Assembly: GCF_004121055.1 (NCBI RefSeq)
Contig: NZ_PYAL01000005.1
Span: 186,001-250,000 of the forward strand
DNA from: Achromobacter aloeverae
GTDB taxonomy: Bacteria; Pseudomonadota; Gammaproteobacteria; Burkholderiales; Burkholderiaceae_B
Reading direction: 5' to 3'
Length of the DNA stretch: 64,000 nucleotides
The position numbers and the translations under genes were made by a program. The notes beneath the pieces were generated by a model that worked only from the letters and a program-made list of their open reading frames with translations, did no database searches and was not told the DNA's origin. This document shows, in pieces, positions 54,536 to 63,384 of the stretch. Numbering within the stretch: position 1 is the stretch's first letter; each line of letters starts with the position of its first letter.

Positions 54536-55089
54536 ACGTCATAGCCACCGACATCCCGGATGTGCTGATCATCGAACCGCGTGTATTCGGTGACGAGCGC
54601 GGGTTCTTCTTTGAAAGTTTCAATAGCCGGCTGTTCGACGAGGCCGTCGGTCGCAAGGTTAGCTTTGTACAGGACAACCATTCCCGTTCCGTGCGAGGTG
54701 TGCTGCGCGGCCTGCACTACCAGATGGAGCAGACGCAGGGGAAGCTGGTGAGAGCGGTCCACGGGACGGTCTACGATGTCGCCGTCGATATTCGCAAGTC
54801 CTCGCCCACGTTCGGAAAGTCCGTGGGCGTGCTCCTCAGCGCGGAGAACAAGCGGATGTTCTGGGTGCCCGAAGGTTTCGCGCACGGATTTCTGGTCTTG
54901 TCGGAGTCCGCGGATTTTCTCTATAAGACGACGGATTACTATCTGCCCCAGGCCGAGCGCTCCATTGCCTGGGACGATCCCGACCTGGCTATCGAATGGC
55001 CGCTGGACCAATTGCAGGGGGAGCAGGTTCAGCTGTCGGCCAAGGACAGACAAGGCGTCAAATTTCGCGAGGCGGAAGTCTTTGCCTGA
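54532..55089 (+). CDS. rfbC: dTDP-4-dehydrorhamnose 3,5-epimerase
   Basis: 185 residues from GTG 54532, overlapping the rfbA stop by 4 bp. Cupin-type epimerase with [11 protein letters not shown], the catalytic H62 in VLRGLHYQ, a [18 protein letters not shown] strand and the active tyrosine in FLYKTTDYY. It completes the rhamnose set. It ends the rightward block before the convergent cysQ gene. Confidence 0.95.
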   Translation: MNVIATDIPDVLIIEPRVFGDERGFFFESFNSRLFDEAVGRKVSFVQDNHSRSVRGVLRGLHYQMEQTQGKLVRAVHGTVYDVAVDIRKSSPTFGKSVGVLLSAENKRMFWVPEGFAHGFLVLSESADFLYKTTDYYLPQAERSIAWDDPDLAIEWPLDQLQGEQVQLSAKDRQGVKFREAEVFA

Positions 55090-55101
55090 TAGCGGGGCGT
55101 G

Positions 55102-55131
55102 GCGGAGGACTGCATCCCCTCACTCCTCCGC
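55102..55131. terminator. Possible bidirectional terminator between rfbC and cysQ
   Basis: GCGGAGGA (55102-55109) pairs with TCCTCCGC (55124-55131) around a 14-nt loop in the 58-bp convergent gap. No clear T-run follows on either side, so it may be weak or Rho-assisted. Confidence 0.35.
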
Positions 55132-55147
55132 GCTGGCCCGGCTCGGA

Positions 55148-55930
55148 CTATTTAGCCCGTTCGCGCATTGCACGGGCGTAGAAATGGGGATTTTCGTAGC
55201 CGGCCTTGCCATAGCCCAGCGGCTGTTGGTCCAGGGTCAGGACCTCGCCGCCGGCGGCAAGCAGGACAGCATGGCCCGCAGCCGTGTCCCATTCCATCGT
55301 CCGGCCAAGGCGCGGATAAAGATCCGCACTGCCTTCCGCCACCAAGCAGAATTTCAGTGAGGAACCTGTCGATACGAATTGCTTGACGCAATAATCGACA
55401 AGAAAGCGCTTCATCGCCACTGCGTCGTTATGCGACCGGCTGCCCACCACGGTCAGACCATCGTGGGGGTGGACACGGCATTGCAGTGCCCGGTATTCGT
55501 TCGGACGACGGACAAACGCCCCGTGTCCGAGAGCGCCTGTATAGAGGGTTTTCAGGGCAGGGGCGTAAACGGCGCCCAGTATGGGCTGGCCTTTGTAGAT
55601 GAGTCCGGCGTTGACCGTGAACTGTCCGTTGCGGCTAATGAATTCCCGCGTTCCATCCAGGGGGTCGACCAGCCAAAACCAGTCCTGGACGGCGTTGGCG
55701 CCGGCCTCATAGGCCTCCTCCGCAATGATTGGGATATCGGGCGTCAGGCGTCCCAATCCCTCAATCAGTATTTTCTCGGCCCGGCGATCCGCGAGGGTCT
55801 GTGGGCTGCCGTCCACCTTGGTCACCGTTTCGCAGTCCGCGGACGCATATACATCGAGCACCTCGCGTCCTGCGGTCAGCATCAGTTCGGTGAGCGCATC
55901 TAGGAGCGACGGGGCGTTGTAATTGTTCAT
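55148..55930 (-). CDS. cysQ: 3'(2'),5'-bisphosphate nucleotidase
   Basis: 260 residues from ATG 55930; a TTG 19 codons upstream (55987) is possible but would overlap the promoter of cysD. Inositol-monophosphatase fold with the metal sites E71/E72 in IIAEEAYEAG, DPLDGTREF (89-97) and the C-terminal MEWDTAAGHAVLLAAGGEV near 212-228. CysQ hydrolyses PAP, the by-product of sulfotransferases and of PAPS reduction, to AMP. It is divergent from the cysD fusion gene and within the polysaccharide locus, which fits a role in recycling PAP from polysaccharide sulfation. Confidence 0.92.
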   Translation of the reverse strand: MNNYNAPSLLDALTELMLTAGREVLDVYASADCETVTKVDGSPQTLADRRAEKILIEGLGRLTPDIPIIAEEAYEAGANAVQDWFWLVDPLDGTREFISRNGQFTVNAGLIYKGQPILGAVYAPALKTLYTGALGHGAFVRRPNEYRALQCRVHPHDGLTVVGSRSHNDAVAMKRFLVDYCVKQFVSTGSSLKFCLVAEGSADLYPRLGRTMEWDTAAGHAVLLAAGGEVLTLDQQPLGYGKAGYENPHFYARAMRERAK

Positions 55931-55975
55931 GACTTTAAAAGTTTTAAGAAGAATCTCGTTTTTCCGGTCGGGAAT

Positions 55976-56004
55976 TTGACTGTGCAAGTCAGTTAATGTT
56001 TAAA
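55976..56004 (+). promoter_or_regulatory. Probable sigma-70 promoter of the cysD operon
   Basis: TTGACT (55976-55981) and TTTAAA (55999-56004) are 17 bp apart, 29 bp before ATG 56033. An inverted repeat TGACT-N5-AGTCA (55977-55991) overlaps the -35 element and could be an operator. The gap is shared with the divergent cysQ gene. Confidence 0.55.
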
Positions 56005-56032
56005 TCGTTCATGTCTCCAGGGAGCGCAGCCC

Positions 56033-57766
56033 ATGACCGGAAAACACCTAAACATGCAGGAACTCAATCAACGCCGCCGTGCGGCCGTACGGCTGCGCCT
56101 GCAAGGCCGCATGTTGCATGAGATTCGCGCCAGCACCGGGCTGTCCGCCCCTACTATTATCGCGGCTCACAAGGCTTATGAGCGCGGCGGTTGGGAAGGC
56201 GTGGACGTTTTGCGGCGAGGCAGGGCCGTGGGTGCCGGACGGGCGCTAACCGAGGAAGATGTGGATGACCTGCTGGCCGCCATGCTGCATTCTTCACCGG
56301 AGGAACATGGCCTGGCCGGCCAGGTATGGCAGACCGCCAGCTTGCACGGCCTGCTGGAACAGCGTCTCGATCGGACGCTGAGCGACCGCACGGTTGACCG
56401 TTATCTGGCCCGCTGGTCGTGGCCGGATCCCTTGGCGGCATTCAAGCAGGACGACGACGCCGCCATTCAACGCTGGTTGGCGACAGACTATGCGCGTCTT
56501 AATCAGCGCCGGCGTGCGGAGGGCGGCGACATCTACTGGTTGGCGCGGTGGAAGTCGGAGGCGGGTGTGTTGCTCATCGCGCGCAACCGGCGCGGCGCCC
56601 TGTATTGGGCGGGCGCTGCCGACGATGCCGAAGCCGGGGCTACGCAGGCGCAGGAGTGGGACGGCTTCGCACAGCGTTTGCAGCGCACCGTGGCTCACAA
56701 GACGTGGCTGATCCTCCCACAGGGAGCGCCCATCGAGGGCCTCTCGAACAGTCACCGTATCGAATGGGTCGCGCCGCGATTGGAGCCAGATGTTCCCGCG
56801 GGCAAAGATGAAGGCAAGGGCACCAGCATTATTTCGACCGAACGCATCCTGCGCCCCGGTATCGAAGGCGCGTTGACTCACCTGGATCGACTGGAAGCGG
56901 AGAGCATCCATATCATGCGGGAGGTGGTAGCCGAAGCCGAGAACCCGGTCATGCTGTATTCGATAGGAAAAGATTCGTCGGTGATGCTGCATCTGGCGCT
57001 GAAGGCCTTCTATCCCGCGCCGTTGCCGTTTCCATTGCTGCATGTCGACACGCGCTGGAAGTTCCGGGAGATGTACAAGTTTCGCGACCAACGGACGAAG
57101 GACATCGGTGCGAGGCTGATCACGCACATCAATCCGGAAGGAGTGGCCCAGGACGTAAATCCGTTCACGCACGGATCGGCTGTTCACACCGACATCATGA
57201 AAACTCAAGGCCTGAAGCAGGCTTTGGACAAGTACGGTTTCGACGCAGCTTTCGGTGGGGCGCGCCGCGACGAGGAAAAGGCGCGTGCGAAGGAACGGAT
57301 TTTTTCCTTCCGCTCCGCCGGCCACCGTTGGGATCCGAAGAACCAGCGTCCCGAACTCTGGCGCCTCTATAACGGACGCAAGCGCGCGGGCGAAACGCTG
57401 CGGGTCTTTCCTTTGTCTAACTGGACGGAGTTGGACATATGGCTCTACATCCATCGCGAAAACATTCCCATCGTGCCCCTGTATTTCGCCGCCCAGCGTC
57501 CGGTAGTCGAACGGGACGGCATGCTTTTCATGGTCGACGACGATCGCATGCCGCTGCGCGAAGGTGAGCGGCCCGAAATGCGCCAAGTGCGGTTTCGCAC
57601 CCTGGGCTGCTATCCGCTCACCGCGGCCGTAGAGTCCGACGCAACTACGTTGACCGACATCATCAAGGAAATGCTGGTCGCAACTACCTCCGAGCGGCAA
57701 GGGCGGGTCATTGACTTCGATGGCGCCGGCTCCATGGAGAAGAAAAAGCAGGAGGGATATTTCTGA
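56033..57766 (+). CDS. cysD: Sulfate adenylyltransferase subunit 2 (CysD) fused to an IS630-transposase-like N-terminal region
   Basis: 577 residues in one uninterrupted frame from ATG 56033 (AGGGAG nine bases upstream). Residues 281-577 are a complete CysD, close to the 302 of E. coli: [20 protein letters not shown]-loop SIGKDSS (310-316), [20 protein letters not shown], and the ending [14 protein letters not shown]. Residues ~9-120 look like the IS630-family helix-turn-helix and linker ([27 protein letters not shown], then [15 protein letters not shown]). Residues ~130-255 follow the DDE region but without its acidic residues (LARW at 170-173 where DE is usual; LILPQGAP at 226-233 where LILDN is usual). 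CysD and CysN make adenosine-5'-phosphosulfate. The extension may bind DNA or be inert. An internal TTG at 56873 could also start a plain CysD. Confidence 0.88.
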   Translation: MTGKHLNMQELNQRRRAAVRLRLQGRMLHEIRASTGLSAPTIIAAHKAYERGGWEGVDVLRRGRAVGAGRALTEEDVDDLLAAMLHSSPEEHGLAGQVWQTASLHGLLEQRLDRTLSDRTVDRYLARWSWPDPLAAFKQDDDAAIQRWLATDYARLNQRRRAEGGDIYWLARWKSEAGVLLIARNRRGALYWAGAADDAEAGATQAQEWDGFAQRLQRTVAHKTWLILPQGAPIEGLSNSHRIEWVAPRLEPDVPAGKDEGKGTSIISTERILRPGIEGALTHLDRLEAESIHIMREVVAEAENPVMLYSIGKDSSVMLHLALKAFYPAPLPFPLLHVDTRWKFREMYKFRDQRTKDIGARLITHINPEGVAQDVNPFTHGSAVHTDIMKTQGLKQALDKYGFDAAFGGARRDEEKARAKERIFSFRSAGHRWDPKNQRPELWRLYNGRKRAGETLRVFPLSNWTELDIWLYIHRENIPIVPLYFAAQRPVVERDGMLFMVDDDRMPLREGERPEMRQVRFRTLGCYPLTAAVESDATTLTDIIKEMLVATTSERQGRVIDFDGAGSMEKKKQEGYF

Positions 57767-59655
57767 TGCGCTACGATCCTGGTTCCGACATCGCGCAGTA
57801 TCTGGAAGCGCACGCCCGCAAGACCTTGCTGCGGTTCATCACCTGTGGCAGCGTGGATGATGGCAAGAGCACGCTGATCGGGCGCCTGCTTTACGAAGCC
57901 AAGCAGCTATTCGACGATCAACTGACGGCATTAGCGAGTGAGTCGCGTAAATACGGCACGCAGAACGGGCAACTGGACTTCGCATTGCTGGTCGACGGCC
58001 TGGCCGCGGAGCGCGAACAAGGCATCACCATCGACGTGGCCTATCGGTTTTTTTCCACCGAGAAACGCGAGTTCATTGTCGCCGACACGCCCGGCCACGA
58101 GCAATACACCCGCAATATGGTGACGGGCGCGTCCACAGCGGACGTGGCAGTGATTCTCGTCGATGCGCGGGCGGGCCTGCTCACGCAAACCCGCCGGCAT
58201 AGTTTTCTCGTCTCGCTGTTGGGCATCCGCAATGTGGCGCTGGCGGTGAACAAGATGGACCTGGTCGATTATGACGAGGCGGTGTTCCGCAAGATAGAGG
58301 CCGAGTACAGGAGTTTCGCAAAGGAAGTGGGCCTGGAGTCCGTGACCGCGATCCCGGTATCCGCGCTGCGTGGTGACAACATCATGCAGGCGAGCGACGC
58401 GATGCCTTGGCACCAAGGCCCGACGCTCATCGATTATCTGGAGAATGTGCCCGTTCAGCAGCAAGCCGACGACGGCGCCTTCCGCTTGCCGGTGCAATGG
58501 GTCAACCGGCCCAATCAGGATTTCCGGGGCTATGCGGGCACTGTGGTGTCCGGTCGCATTGCCGTGGGAGATGCTGTGCGCGTGCTGCCGTCGGGGCGGG
58601 AAGCTGCCATTGCCCATATCGTGGGTTACGAATGTGATCTCGAACATGCGGTCGCCAACCAGGCTGTTACCCTGGTTCTGGACCGGGAGGTCGATGTGTC
58701 GCGCGGCGATGTACTCGTGAAAGCCGACGCGCCGGCAGAGGTCGCCGACCAGTTCGAAGCCCACATTGTCTGGATGGCAGATGCGCCCTTGTTGCGCGGT
58801 CGGCAGTACTTGATGAAGCTCGGCGCGCAGTCCGTAAACGCTAGTGTCACCGACATCAAGTACCAGGTAAACGTCAATTCGCTGGAACGCCTTGCGGCCA
58901 AAACCTTGCCCTTAAACGGCATCGGTATTTGCAATCTGCAGACGGACAGGCCCGTCGTGTTCGATCCCTACACCGTCAACCGGGATATGGGCGGGTTTAT
59001 CCTTATCGACCGGATAACTTATGCCACGGTAGCGGCCGGCATGCTGCACTTCGCGCTGCGGCGTTCCAGCAATATCCATGTCCAGCATATCGACATCGAC
59101 AAGCGAGAACGCGCCCGTATTAAAGGGCAGGCGCCGGGCGTGGTGTGGCTGACGGGCTTGTCCGGCTCGGGGAAATCAACGATTGCGAACCGCCTCGAGC
59201 AGCACTTGCACGCGCAGGGTTATCACACCTACATCCTTGATGGCGACAATGTGCGGCACGGCCTCAACAAGGACCTCGGTTTCACGGACGCTGATCGGGT
59301 CGAGAATATCCGACGAGTGGCGGAGGTCGCCAAACTCATGGTCGATGCTGGCCTGGTGGTGATCACCGCCTTCATATCTCCTTTCCGTGAAGAACGTCGT
59401 ATGGCACGCGACCTGTTCGCGGCGGGCGAATTCATGGAGGTCTACGTCGATACGCCTCTGGCAGTGGCGGAGCAGCGCGATCCCAAGGGCCTTTACAAGA
59501 AGGCGCGCGCCGGCCAGCTCAAGAATTTTACCGGCATCGATTCGCCGTACGAGGCTCCGGAGACGCCGACGCTGCGTCTGCGCGCAGCCGAACAACCGCT
59601 CGACGAGATGGTCGCCGAGATCGTGCGCCTGCTGGCGGCACGCCCGCTGGGATGA
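57766..59655 (+). CDS. cysNC: Bifunctional sulfate adenylyltransferase subunit 1 / APS kinase (CysNC, NodQ-like)
   Basis: 629 residues; ATG 57766 shares one base with the cysD stop (TGATG). The GTPase half has G1 GSVDDGKS (28-35), G3 DTPGH (107-111) and G4 NKMD (162-165), then the EF-Tu-like beta domains. The APS-kinase half begins near residue 450, with P-loop GLSGSGKS (464-471), [15 protein letters not shown] and [15 protein letters not shown]. Together with CysD it converts sulfate to APS and then PAPS. No cysH or cysI reductase genes follow, so PAPS here is likely for sulfotransfer rather than cysteine synthesis, as in the rhizobial nodPQ pair. Confidence 0.94.
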   Translation: MRYDPGSDIAQYLEAHARKTLLRFITCGSVDDGKSTLIGRLLYEAKQLFDDQLTALASESRKYGTQNGQLDFALLVDGLAAEREQGITIDVAYRFFSTEKREFIVADTPGHEQYTRNMVTGASTADVAVILVDARAGLLTQTRRHSFLVSLLGIRNVALAVNKMDLVDYDEAVFRKIEAEYRSFAKEVGLESVTAIPVSALRGDNIMQASDAMPWHQGPTLIDYLENVPVQQQADDGAFRLPVQWVNRPNQDFRGYAGTVVSGRIAVGDAVRVLPSGREAAIAHIVGYECDLEHAVANQAVTLVLDREVDVSRGDVLVKADAPAEVADQFEAHIVWMADAPLLRGRQYLMKLGAQSVNASVTDIKYQVNVNSLERLAAKTLPLNGIGICNLQTDRPVVFDPYTVNRDMGGFILIDRITYATVAAGMLHFALRRSSNIHVQHIDIDKRERARIKGQAPGVVWLTGLSGSGKSTIANRLEQHLHAQGYHTYILDGDNVRHGLNKDLGFTDADRVENIRRVAEVAKLMVDAGLVVITAFISPFREERRMARDLFAAGEFMEVYVDTPLAVAEQRDPKGLYKKARAGQLKNFTGIDSPYEAPETPTLRLRAAEQPLDEMVAEIVRLLAARPLG

Positions 59656-59666
59656 GGAAAGTGATC

Positions 59667-61028
59667 ATGCCCGACATTCGTAACTGCGCTCCGGCGCGCC
59701 GTATTGGTATCGTCGGCGGCGGGTTCAGCGGATCATTGATGGTCGTCCAGTTGTTGCGCCAAGCCACGAGCCCCTTGCAGATCGTCCTCTTCGAGCAGAA
59801 AGGCGTGCGCCTTGGCAAGGGGCTGGCCTATGGCACGACGGACGATTGCCACCTTCTCAATGTGCCCGCCGGGAAAATGAGTGCGCTGCCAGACCAATCG
59901 GACCATTTCCTCGACTGGGTCAGACGCCATGGCGGATTGCCGATGGCCGAACCTGGAGATTTTCTGCAGCGGCGGCTGTATGGCAGCTATATACATAGCT
60001 TGCTGATGGATGCTGTGGCTACACACCAAGGTCGCCACCAAGTCACCTTTGTGGAGGACGAGGTGATCGACGTTCGCGAGGATGAACAGGTCTTGACCTT
60101 GCTTTGCCGCTCCGGCGCGCGGTATCACGCGGAGCGTGTGGCGCTGGCTTTGGGCAACTTCCCGCCTGGCGATCCGCCGGAGACCGCGGGGCATCGGGGG
60201 TACTTCGCCAATCCCTGGCATGAACAGGCGCTCCCCGCCTTATTGCAGAGCCAATCGTGCCTGATGATCGGGTCCGGGCTGACGATGCTGGACCTTGTCA
60301 CGAGCATGCATGCGCGTAACTACCGAGGGCAGATTCAAGTGGTTTCCCGCCGGGGCCTGATGCCGCAGGCGCACCGACCCGCCGTCCAGCCGATCGATAC
60401 GGGCAGTCTGCACCCGGGCGTCAGCCTGCGGGCGTTGACGCGAGGGGTCAGGAGACTGGTCGAAGAGAACGAGGGCAATTGGCGTGCGGTGGTCGACGCT
60501 ATGCGTCCCCTTAATTCCGTGGTCTGGCAGGGGTGGTCGCTGGCTGACCGATTGCGGTTTATCCGCCATGTACGGCCATATTGGGAAAATCGCCGCCATC
60601 GCAGCGCGCCGGCGTTGATCGGGCAATTCCACGCATTGATCGGCGCCGGTCGGGTACACGCTCACCAGGGGAGGGTGCAGGGTATCGTGGAAGAGGACGG
60701 CCGTCTCGTTGTGACGCTGCGGACGCGCGTGGGAGGTCGGACGATCGCTGTTCAGTCGGTGGTCAACTGCACCGGGGCCGAGTGCAATTTCCGCAAACTA
60801 GGCAGTGAACTGGTCCAGAACCTCCTGGAGCGGGGGGTGACGGCTTGTGACCCGACAGGCTTCGGCATAACCGTAGATGCCAGCGGCGCCTTGCGCGACC
60901 GCGACGGACGTTTGTCATCCCGCCTGTATACCCTGGGACCGCCGATGAAAGGGATCTTGTGGGAGACGACTGCCGTGCCGGAGCTGCGGGGCCAGGCGGC
61001 AGCGACGGCGGCTCGCCTGCTGGCGTGA
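59667..61028 (+). CDS. FAD/NAD(P)-binding protein of unknown function in the sulfation operon
   Basis: 453 residues from ATG 59667, which has GAGGAAAG seven bases upstream; ATG 59652, overlapping the cysNC stop, is an alternative. The N-terminal RRIGIVGGGFSGSLMVVQLLRQ and KGLAYGTTDDCHLLNVPAGKMSALP are the hallmark of the FAD_NAD_binding_9 type family. CLMIGSGLTMLDLVTSM is a second dinucleotide motif, and NCTGAECNFRKLGSELVQNLL follows. It is tightly joined to cysNC, so a role linked to sulfate activation or polysaccharide modification is likely, but the reaction is not known. Relatives occur scattered through soil proteobacteria, often annotated only as oxidoreductases. Confidence 0.78.
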   Translation: MPDIRNCAPARRIGIVGGGFSGSLMVVQLLRQATSPLQIVLFEQKGVRLGKGLAYGTTDDCHLLNVPAGKMSALPDQSDHFLDWVRRHGGLPMAEPGDFLQRRLYGSYIHSLLMDAVATHQGRHQVTFVEDEVIDVREDEQVLTLLCRSGARYHAERVALALGNFPPGDPPETAGHRGYFANPWHEQALPALLQSQSCLMIGSGLTMLDLVTSMHARNYRGQIQVVSRRGLMPQAHRPAVQPIDTGSLHPGVSLRALTRGVRRLVEENEGNWRAVVDAMRPLNSVVWQGWSLADRLRFIRHVRPYWENRRHRSAPALIGQFHALIGAGRVHAHQGRVQGIVEEDGRLVVTLRTRVGGRTIAVQSVVNCTGAECNFRKLGSELVQNLLERGVTACDPTGFGITVDASGALRDRDGRLSSRLYTLGPPMKGILWETTAVPELRGQAAATAARLLA

Positions 61029-61193
61029 ACGCAGGTGCGGGCCGGCCGGCTCCCCAGCGGTTTCTTACATGAAGGGACGCTTTGCAATAGGCCCGAATGC
61101 TAAACTACGCAGTTAGCCTGAGTTTGGCGCAGGCCGGGTTGGCTTATCGCCCGTATACAGCGCGAACGGGCAGATCCAGAGAAAATTTTTCGA

Positions 61194-62012
61194 ATGCAGG
61201 AATTCAAACCTACGCCGCGGGAAATGGCCGCAAGCTTAAGGCGAAACCGGTCACTGATCTCGACCTTGGTAAAGCGGGAAGTTATCGGCCGTTATCGCGG
61301 GTCGATCATGGGGATCCTCTGGTCATTCTTCAATCCTCTCTTCATGTTGGTGATCTACACCTTCGTGTTCAGCGTGGTGTTCAAGGCCCGTTGGCATGAT
61401 GGTGCAGAATCGAAGACCGATTTCGCGCTTTTGCTGTTCGCCGGTCTTATCGTATTCAATCTGTTCGCGGAATGCCTGAATCGGGCGCCGACCTTGATCG
61501 TATCGAACGCGAACTATGTGAAGAAGGTCATTTTCCCACTCGAGATCCTGCCATGGGCCGCCCTCGGATCCGCCTTGTTCCACGCTTGCATCAGTATTGC
61601 GGTTTGGTTACTTGTCTATTCGATCGTTTATGGCGCCCCACATCTGACAGTATTGCTTTTACCCATCGTACTTGCGCCCATGTTGCTCATGACAATGGGG
61701 GTTTGCTGGGCGCTCGCTTCACTGGGTGTTTTTCTGCGCGATGTCTCGCATTTCATCGGCATCGTGACGTCGGTGCTGATGTTCATGTCGCCGATTTTCT
61801 ACCCTATTACTGCCTTGCCCGAGAAGTATCGCACCATTCTCCTGGCCAATCCACTGGCGGGTACGATCGAGCAGGCCCGGGAAGTAATGTTCTGGGGCCG
61901 CATGCCCGACCTGCGGTTCCTCGGTATCTATCTGGGCTGCTCCTTATTGGTTGCATGGCTGGGTTTCGCATGGTTCCAGAAAACGCGTAAGGGATTTGCG
62001 GATGTCATCTGA
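61194..62012 (+). CDS. wzm: Polysaccharide ABC exporter permease (Wzm/KpsM-type)
   Basis: 272 residues with about six transmembrane helices. An amphipathic N terminus (SLISTLVKREVIGRYRGSIMGILWSFFNPLFMLVIYTFVF) is the ABC-2 permease signature. MSPIFYPITALPEKYRTILLANPLAGTIEQAREVMFWG is the conserved C-terminal block. Paired with Wzt, it carries the undecaprenyl-linked glycan across the inner membrane. Its end overlaps the wzt start by 11 bp. The preceding 165-bp gap probably holds its own promoter. Confidence 0.93.
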   Translation: MQEFKPTPREMAASLRRNRSLISTLVKREVIGRYRGSIMGILWSFFNPLFMLVIYTFVFSVVFKARWHDGAESKTDFALLLFAGLIVFNLFAECLNRAPTLIVSNANYVKKVIFPLEILPWAALGSALFHACISIAVWLLVYSIVYGAPHLTVLLLPIVLAPMLLMTMGVCWALASLGVFLRDVSHFIGIVTSVLMFMSPIFYPITALPEKYRTILLANPLAGTIEQAREVMFWGRMPDLRFLGIYLGCSLLVAWLGFAWFQKTRKGFADVI

Positions 62013-63384
62013 AATAGCGATTCGCGCGAATAACATCAGCAAGTGCTATCACGTCTACCACAAACCGAACGAAAGGCTGAAACAACTGATCATGCCGCGC
62101 TTGCACCGCATGGTCGGGCGGCCCGCAAAGCACTATTTCAGCGAATTCTGGGCGCTCAGCGATGTCTCTTTCGAGATTCGGAAGGGAGAGACTGTGGGCA
62201 TTGTTGGGCGCAACGGCAGCGGCAAATCCACATTGCTACAGATCATTTGCGGCACGTTGAATCCCACTAGCGGTAGCCTGTCGACCCGCGGCCGTATTGC
62301 CGCGCTCCTGGAACTGGGCTCCGGTTTCAATCCGGAGTTCACTGGGCGCGAAAATGTCTATATGAATGGAGCCTTGCTGGGAATGAGCGCCAAGGAAGTG
62401 GACGCGCGCTACGAAGACATCATTGCCTTCGCTGATATTGGCGATTTTGTCGAACAACCCGTCAAGACATATTCGAGCGGCATGGTAGTGCGCTTGGCCT
62501 TTGCAGTGGCCATCAATGCGGATCCGGAAATACTTGTCGTCGACGAAGCGTTGTCGGTCGGTGACGAACTCTTCCAGCGGAAGTGCTTTGCGCGTATCGA
62601 AGCGATAAAGAAGACCGGTGCCACCATATTGTTTGTCTCCCATTCGGGAGGCACCGTTGTGGAATTATGTGATCGCGCCATCCTGATGGATAAGGGCGAG
62701 AAGTTGGCCGTCGGAACGCCCAAGCATATCGTCGCCCTATACCAGAAGCTGCTATACGCGTCGGAAGATGCTCGTGCCGAGGTGCGAGCCGCCATTAAAG
62801 CGGGAACGCTGCAAACAAAAACCGGGCGTGATGGAGTGAAAAGCGATCTCCCCGCGCCCGAGAAGACGGTGTCCAGCGAGTCGCAGGCATTCCTCGACCC
62901 GTCCCTGGTGCCTACCAGCACCGTGATTTATGAGCCGCAAGGCGTGGAAATATCCGATCCGCACGTGAGAACAGCGGCAGGCAATCGCGTAAACAACTTG
63001 GTCAGGGGCGAGGTCTACCAATACTGCTACCAAGCGGCGTTTTCCGTTGCGACGGAGCGCGTCCGCTTCGGCATGCTGATCAAGACAATTACTGGCGTGG
63101 AACTGGGGGGCGCGTCGGGCACGGCCGCTGGGCAGGCTGGCCTCGATTTTGCACCGGAAGATCTCGTAGAGGTCCGCATCGAGTTCCGTTGCGTTCTCAA
63201 TCCCGGTACCTACTTCTTCAATGCCGGCATCATGGGTATTGTAAATGGGACGGATACCTATCTCCACCGTATTGTCGACGCCGCCATGTTCCGTGTGCAG
63301 CCGGTACAGAATTCAGTGGCAAATGGCATCGTCGATTTCGAACCCACATTTCACCTGATCAACGAGCAGGCTTCAAATGAGTAG
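62002..63384 (+). CDS. wzt: Polysaccharide ABC exporter ATPase with C-terminal glycan-binding domain (Wzt)
   Basis: 460 residues from ATG 62002. Walker A GRNGSGKST (69-77), the signature YSSGMVVRLAFAVAI, Walker B EILVVDEALSVGD and the switch histidine in FVSHSGG are all present. The usual ATPase ends near 265. The rest, after a linker, is a Wzt_C-type beta-sandwich (FSVATERVRFGMLIKTITGVELGGAS, FRCVLNPGTYFFNAGIMG). In E. coli O8/O9a this domain recognises the terminal modification of the chain before export, so here it may read a chain-end mark such as sulfate or methyl. Confidence 0.92.
   Translation: MSSEIAIRANNISKCYHVYHKPNERLKQLIMPRLHRMVGRPAKHYFSEFWALSDVSFEIRKGETVGIVGRNGSGKSTLLQIICGTLNPTSGSLSTRGRIAALLELGSGFNPEFTGRENVYMNGALLGMSAKEVDARYEDIIAFADIGDFVEQPVKTYSSGMVVRLAFAVAINADPEILVVDEALSVGDELFQRKCFARIEAIKKTGATILFVSHSGGTVVELCDRAILMDKGEKLAVGTPKHIVALYQKLLYASEDARAEVRAAIKAGTLQTKTGRDGVKSDLPAPEKTVSSESQAFLDPSLVPTSTVIYEPQGVEISDPHVRTAAGNRVNNLVRGEVYQYCYQAAFSVATERVRFGMLIKTITGVELGGASGTAAGQAGLDFAPEDLVEVRIEFRCVLNPGTYFFNAGIMGIVNGTDTYLHRIVDAAMFRVQPVQNSVANGIVDFEPTFHLINEQASNE

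Noticed and set aside
55900-56900. A complete IS630-type insertion sequence
   Set aside because: No terminal inverted repeats or TA duplication could be seen, the DDE acidic residues are missing, and the frame continues into CysD.
56873-57766. Annotating cysD only from the internal TTG at 56873
   Set aside because: GAAGG upstream makes it possible as a second start, but ATG 56033 has the better ribosome-binding site and promoter, and the intervening 280 codons are free of stops with transposase-like sequence.
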